Position numbers and translations under genes: made by a program
The notes under the pieces: model-generated
What the model was told of the DNA's origin: nothing
Database searches by the model: none
What the model saw: the letters and a program-made list of their open reading frames with translations, nothing else
Shown here: positions 58,336 to 64,000 of the stretch, piece by piece
Numbering within the stretch: the stretch's first letter is position 1
How the letters are laid out: each line of letters starts with the position of its first letter
Assembly: GCF_032452875.1 (NCBI RefSeq)
Contig: NC_083877.1
Location: 43,077,724 to 43,141,723, forward strand
Reading direction: 5' to 3'
DNA: 64,000 bases
DNA from: Bos javanicus
Taxonomy: Eukaryota > Chordata > Mammalia > Artiodactyla > Bovidae

Positions 58336-59531
58336 TGACATTCTCAAAATAAAAATGTTCACTCTTCCATCTGTATAATGAATACTGACCACCAGTTTGT
58401 TTCCAGCATTGAGCTGAGAACTGGGAACAGCATTGTGACTAAGACAGCAGTTACTGTCTTAAAAGATCTAAGTCTAATGGAGATCAGACAAGTCAGCAGG
58501 CCGTTACATGGAGTGGTATCTGCTTTACCTGGGAATGCACAGGGTGCTCATGTGAGCACATAGGAAGGGCCCCTATCCCATTCTTCAAGAGTAAGGGAAG
58601 GTATCTTGAAAAAATTCATATAATTTCTTTTATGCATGGTCTTAATACAAAATTCAAATTTCCTCTAATTATATTTTTTAAAAGACATCTAACTTCTGCT
58701 TTCTCTGGCAATATTTGAAATAAGATATTGCAGAATTGTGTGACGTAAGTAGTATATGATAGGTGACATTTATTATACCCTCTGTGACTTGGATGAACAT
58801 CTTGATGAAGCTCCATATGTGATATCTAGAGAATATGTAGTAATCAGGACAAAGGATTAGGGGAAGGGGATAAGAACAAAAGATTGGATAACATGAGCAA
58901 TTATGACATTTGTCACCAGGAGGCATTTTAAGATGGTGCTTCTCTTTGACTAGCCATTATACTTCCATAAAAAATGTGAGTAAACAGGGAAATCTATCTT
59001 TGAGGTTCTACCTTTTAAAGTCATTTTTATACCCACTGTCTACACATCTTAAGTTTAGATTTCCCTAACTGCTCTAACCCCTTATCTGTGAGAGTATTCC
59101 CTGTGATGTGGTGGCCTCTGAAGCTTGTACCCCTAAGACTCTGACCCTTAATGGCCATAGTTGATTGGATTATGGAAAGACTGCCTGGTCAGATTCCTTA
59201 AAATTTTGGAATTGTGACTTGGAAGTAATTGTTGGACTCTGGCACTTAAACAGGAAAGTCAGATAAAGCAGGAGAAACAAACAACAACCCCACCCCACTA
59301 GCCTTAATAAACAGGTACAGAGAAGCAAAAACAAAAGGCCAAGTGATGAGAAATAGGGATAGAGGAGGAGGAAGGTAAGGAAGAGCATTAAAGTCTTTGT
59401 TTTAATGCCTCATGAAGTCTTTATTTCCTGCCCTTTGGTTCCATGAACTGAGTAGTATTCCTTACAGTAAATCCCCTTTCACTTAAGACTAGCCAGAGCA
59501 GGTTTCTGTTTCTTTGAGTTAAATTCTTCCT
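58336..59531. other. Unique intergenic DNA
   Basis: No repeat or gene recognised. The 60-80 codon frames on both strands have no identifiable content. Confidence 0.5.
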
Positions 59532-59544
59532 AAGGTAGCAAGCA

Positions 59545-60171
59545 CCACTTCATGGGAAATAGATGGGGGGACAGTGGAAACAGTGTCAGACTTTATTTTT
59601 CTGGGCTCCAAAATCACTGCAGATGGTGACTGCAGCCATGAAATTAAAAGACACTTATTATGACCAACCTAGATAGCATATTCAAAAGCAGAGATATTAC
59701 TTTGCCAACAAAGGTTCGTCTAGTCAAGGCTATGGTTTTTCCTGTGGTCATGTATGGATGTGAGAGTTGGACTGTGAAGAAGGCTGAGTGCCGAAGAATT
59801 GATGCTTTTGAACTGTGGTGTTGGAGAAGACTCTTGAGAGTCCCTTGGACTGCAAGATCCAACTAGTCCATTCTGAAGGAGATCAGCCCTGGGATTTCTT
59901 TGGAAGGACTGATGCTGAAGCTGAAACTCCAGTACTTTGGCCACCTCATGCAAAGAGTTGACTCATTGGAAAAGACTCTGATGCTGGGAGGGATTGGGGG
60001 CAAGAGGAGAAGGGGACGACAGAGGATGAGATGGCTGGATGGCATCACTGACTCGATGGATGTGAGTCTGCGTGAACTCCGGGAGTTGGTGATGGACAGG
60101 GAGGCCTGGCGTGCTGCGATTCATGGGGTCGCAAAGAGTCGGACACGACTGAGCTACTGATCTGATCTCTG
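59545..60171 (+). mobile_element. BovB 3' end fragment, plus strand
   Basis: From ACTTCATGGGAAATAGATGG through GTGGTGTTGGAGAAGACTCT to ACTGAGCTACTGATCTGATC. It is flanked by AAGGTAGCAAGCA (59532-59544 and 60172-60184), a 13-bp target duplication. Well preserved, 5'-truncated. Confidence 0.93.
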
Positions 60172-60182
60172 AAGGTAGCAAG

Positions 60183-60455
60183 CAGAGAAGACAATGGTAC
60201 CCCACTCCAGTACTCTTGCCTGGAAAATCCCATGGATGGTGGAGCCTGGTAGGCTGCAGTCCATTGGGTCGCTAAGAGTCGGACGCGACTGAGCGACTTC
60301 CCTTTCACTTTTCACTTTCATGCATTGGAGAAGGAAATGGCAACCCACTCCAGTGTTCTTGCCTGGAGAATCCCAGGGACAGGGGAGCCTGGTGGGCTGC
60401 CGTCTATGGGGTCGCACAGAGTCGGACACGACTGAAGTGACTTAGCAGCAGCAGC
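60183..60455 (+). mobile_element. Bov-A2 SINE dimer, plus strand
   Basis: A nearly intact dimer with CAGCAGCAGC tail. It is flanked by AAGGTAGCAAG (60172-60182 and 60456-60466), so it inserted into the right target duplication of the adjacent BovB. Confidence 0.93.
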
Positions 60456-60780
60456 AAGGTAGCAAGAGAGAGAGAGAGTAAAAGACAAAGTGTCTTTCAC
60501 CTCAAGAAAAATACTTGTGTAGCTCTATTAGGTGTAGAGATAGAGGAGGGGGCACTGTATACTAGAGATCCTGAGCCTCCACTGGACCTTTATGTGTTGT
60601 TTCATGATGGTCATTTGTGTGGGTGTGTGTGGGGGATTCATTTGCTCAACAGCCCCTCCTGTACCTTATAGGCCCTCTTAATGCTTCCTTTTGGCTTTTA
60701 TGTCTGCCCAACTGCCTGTTTCCCCATTTTCTATGTGCCCAGGGAAGTAGAAAAGTATCTGATTATGCCGAGCTTTTCAT

Positions 60781-61070
60781 CAGTTCAGTTCAGTCGCTCA
60801 GTCGTCTGACTCTTTTCGACCCCATGGACTGCAGCATGCCAGGCCTCCCTGTCCATCACCAACTCCTGGAGTTTACTCAAACTCATGTCCATTGAGTTGG
60901 TGATGCCATCCAACCATCTCATCATCCTCTGTCATCCCTTTCTCCTCCTGCCTTCAGTGTTTCCCAGCATCAGGGTCTTTTCAAATGAGTCAGCTCTTCA
61001 CATCAGGTAGACAAAGTATTGGAGTTTCAGCTTCAACATCAGTCCTTCCAATGAACATTCAGGACCCCAG
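60781..61070 (-). mobile_element. BovB 3' tail fragment, minus strand
   Basis: CAGTTCAGTTCAGTCGCTCA to CCTTCCAATGAACATTCAGG, antisense BovB tail. It lies in inverted orientation to the BovB 0.6 kb to its left. Confidence 0.9.
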
Positions 61071-61208
61071 ACATGTGGACAGGCTGCTATGGATGGTTTC
61101 TAATCAGTTTCCTCTTCTGTACCATTAAAATATCATCTACTCTTCAGAGCTGCTATGAGTAAGGAAGGTAAAGTGCCTAGTACCACACTTCATAAATTTC
61201 TATAGCAT

Positions 61209-61268
61209 TTTAAATGTTATAGATAACATTTCTATCTGTAACACTTTAAATGTTATAGATAACATTTC
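61209..61268 (+). repeat. 36-bp direct duplication containing a palindrome
   Basis: TTTAAATGTTATAGATAACA then TTTC occurs at 61209 and again at 61245. Each copy holds the inverted repeat AAATGTTAT-AG-ATAACATTT (61212-61231 and 61248-61267). Confidence 0.88.
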
Positions 61269-62379
61269 CAAATTTTATTTGGAAATAATTTCAAACTCAA
61301 GATTGCAAGAATAATGCAAATAATGCTTTCATACCCATTACCTATGTTCAAAAAACATTTTGCTTCCTTGATTTGTTTCTATGTAATTTTGTTATGAATG
61401 ATTTGAGAATAATTTGCATACATTATGGTTATACCTAAATACTTCAGTGTGTACTTCCTTAGAATATACTGTTACATAAACACAGTACTTATAAACTTCA
61501 GTAAATCAACACTGATACAATACTATTTTATAATCTTCTATCTATATTCTAATATCTTTATTGCTTGAGATCTTAAAGACAGATACTCAAACAGGAAAGA
61601 AAAATGATTGGTAAACGTTCATCTGGGCTGTAAGGACTATTCAGAGTGTTTGCTTTGCCTTAGCTAATAAAGTACATCTCATGTCATCATTTCTCAGAAT
61701 TAAATATTATTTTAACATAAGGGTATCCTGTTCTATTTTTACACTGTTACCTATTCTTTATTTCACTGATTCAGTTTATAGTTCCTTTCTTGAAGTTTTA
61801 ATTTTTTAATATGTCCATTTTTCAAAATTAGTCATTTTTCCTGATTGCAAATGAGGCAAAACGAAACAAAGAATAAACACTTTTTTGACTTGTAGTAACC
61901 ATTGGTCTTTGGGACAAAATTCAATCATTATTATGGGAAAATGTGTATTAGGTATATATTAGAAAAGTAAGACTTTTTTCAATGCAACATGAATAAAAGA
62001 GACTACAAAACAATGAAGTACAGTTATATTTAATGCTAGGTTAAGAACTTCCCCCATTTTCTGTGTTAAAATACCTGAGGACACTAATCTTGCTTATCCT
62101 GGTGCCTGTAGCACTGAGTCCATCAAGAAAACTGGATTGTTTTCTCATACTGATCTAATTTTTTTCTATTTATTTTGTGTGTGTATAAATTTCACTACAC
62201 TACCCCAGTTTATAAACAGAAAATCAATAATTTTTATGTTTTTCTTTAGAGAGTAGTGTGCATGGTAGGTTTAATTGTTAATTATACCAATTAATTGAAC
62301 CAATTAAATGTTGTTTGCCAGAAGGAGAAATGGATACCTGTTACACTGCAAAATACTAGAACAGACAAACCTGCCTAGT

Positions 62380-62510
62380 GAGTCCTGAGTTCCTTACTGA
62401 GCTGGCTGTGTGGCCTTGAGTAAGTCATAACTTTGCTAATTTTCAGTTTTTTCACCTGTAAAATGGGGTTAATAATAGTTCCTGTAACATAAAGGCAGTG
62501 TGAGATTGGT
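62380..62510 (+). repeat. MIR SINE remnant
   Basis: GGCTGTGTGGCCTTGAGTAA followed by TTTTTTCACCTGTAAAATGG and GGTTAATAATAGTTCCTGTA, the MIR sense-strand core. Confidence 0.8.
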
Positions 62511-64000
62511 ATAAAAGCTTCATAAATAAAACATGGCTTGTGAGGTCTCATTTGGCCAATATTTCCATTCTATATTTCAGTACTCAGTATTATTAACTTA
62601 ATGTGCTTTTAGGTCAATTTTTTTTTCCAGTAGTGGCAAATAACTGAAAATTATGAATCACCCATAAATATGGCCAAGTGAAATAAAGGCATGCCTGAAG
62701 CAACCAAAATCTCAAGTAGGGCCTCACCCAAGGTTGTCAGGATTTTAGAAGTAAATTATGAAGCACCACAGGGATCTCAAACTGGCTGGTGTGATGGTCG
62801 TTGATTCTGTGACAGAAATGGAGAAGCAGTGCTCTAGATCACATACAAATCATTCTGGGACTCGGGGCAGCAGGGGGGTTTAAATGCAGGCTCTGAGTGA
62901 GTAGGTCTGGAGTGGGAGCTCCAGAGATTCTGCATTTGTAAAATGTGTTTAGTGCAATGTTTGGATGCTTTCACTCTAAAAACCGATGATAAACATATGA
63001 AACTGTTTACAAAAGTTCATGGTGTATAGAAAACAAGGGCCATATTTGCAAAATTATTTATTTACATTTTAAGCTCATGGTAAAATAATTCTAGGATAGA
63101 ATGGCTAAGATGAAATATACCAAGTCAATATAAACATACAGATATTTATCTTTACATGCAAAGAATTCTAGCGATGGCTATAGATGAACTCAGGTTTTCC
63201 TTTACAAAACTAATGTTCCTTTCAATCATGCTGTGATAATGTCTTCCAATAAGAACAGATTTAATGTATATCATTCAAAAAAAATCTGAGAAACAAAAAG
63301 CTGACTTGGGATAGATTTATTGTTAAACTGCTATCCATATGTCATAAAACCAAAAATGTTTTACAGGGCTGAGATGTTCAAATAGGTCCAAACATGATAT
63401 AATTAATAACTTTTAAGTAAGGAATGCTTTGGCTATTAGGTTTTGACTTAGTTTTGGCATTGCTTGCATAATTTATACCATTTTAGTTAGTCACTTGGTA
63501 ATCCGTTCAAAACAAGACTTGTTTAATACTATCACAAAGCACTTAGCCTTACCTTGAGTGGGAATATCTTTAAGATTCTGACAATAGCAACACATTTCTC
63601 TTTTCCTTCACTCAGAAAAAAAGAAATCACAAAAATAAAAAATTCATTTTCACACATTGAAGTTTTACTCATTCTTAAAAAACCAAAAGTTCCTCATCAT
63701 AATACCTACTCTGGGTATTGGTACATTATCAAAATGCTAGACCTGTAAGAACTCCTCCTATACCTTGAAAGCCTATGACTTTGTGATCTACATATGTTTA
63801 AGGTTAAATATATAAACAATGCATTTGAAGCATCTGGGAAGAATTCACATTTACAATAGTTTTTAAAAATCTGGGTTTATTAAGTTTTAGAAAAATAAAT
63901 ACTGTGGTTGGTTCTACCCTCCCCATCTACTTTTCTCCCCTTACAAATTTGAGCTTAAGAGTTCAGGCTTCTAAAAAGCAGAAGAAAGCAAAATAGAACA

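Larger units (their letters stand above)
61071..64000. other. Mostly unique intergenic DNA to the window edge
   Basis: AT-rich DNA with one MIR remnant (listed) and one small palindromic duplication. No exon of a neighbouring gene could be recognised on either strand. Confidence 0.55.

Overview
The window is nuclear DNA from a bovid ruminant (cattle or a close relative). The evidence is the interspersed-repeat set: many BovB (RTE-type LINE) copies, the BovB-derived SINEs Bov-A/Bov-A2 and Bov-tA, cetartiodactyl CHR-type SINEs, ruminant L1 copies and one bovine-type ERVK-like LTR. The species cannot be fixed from these alone.

The only protein-coding gene I can support is SAV1 (Salvador homologue 1, Hippo pathway scaffold), on the minus strand in the left 26 kb. 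Coding exons 1 (25677-25770), 2 (22981-23424), 3 (11864-12134) and 4 (8421-8564) are present with consensus splice sites and matching phases. Together they encode about the first 317 residues, including both WW domains. The last exon, which should carry the SARAH domain and 3' UTR, was not found and must lie left of base 1. Exon 1 sits in a CpG island (about 25.43-26.5 kb) that also holds the promoter. In transcription order the introns are 2.3, 10.8, 3.3 and more than 8.4 kb long.

From about 26.8 kb to the right edge I see no gene. This flank is a stack of retroelements: SINEs (27.6-30.8 kb), unique DNA (30.9-34.6 kb), then a nested block (34.6-55.2 kb) of L1, two twin-primed BovB copies, LTRs and ancient LTR-like repeats. 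SINEs, BovB tails and mostly unique DNA fill 55.2-64 kb.

No novel system (defence locus, CRISPR, RNA gene cluster) is present. The parts worth a second look are structural. They are an L1 whose two priming products are bracketed by one 16-bp target-site duplication but in an order simple twin priming does not give; two 5'-inverted BovB copies with target duplications; three copies of one 11-bp target word left by successive insertions; an L1-BovB-LTR nest; a 45-codon upstream ORF in the SAV1 leader; and a few hairpins and short tandem duplications. Nearly all other open frames are decayed retroelement ORFs or chance frames.
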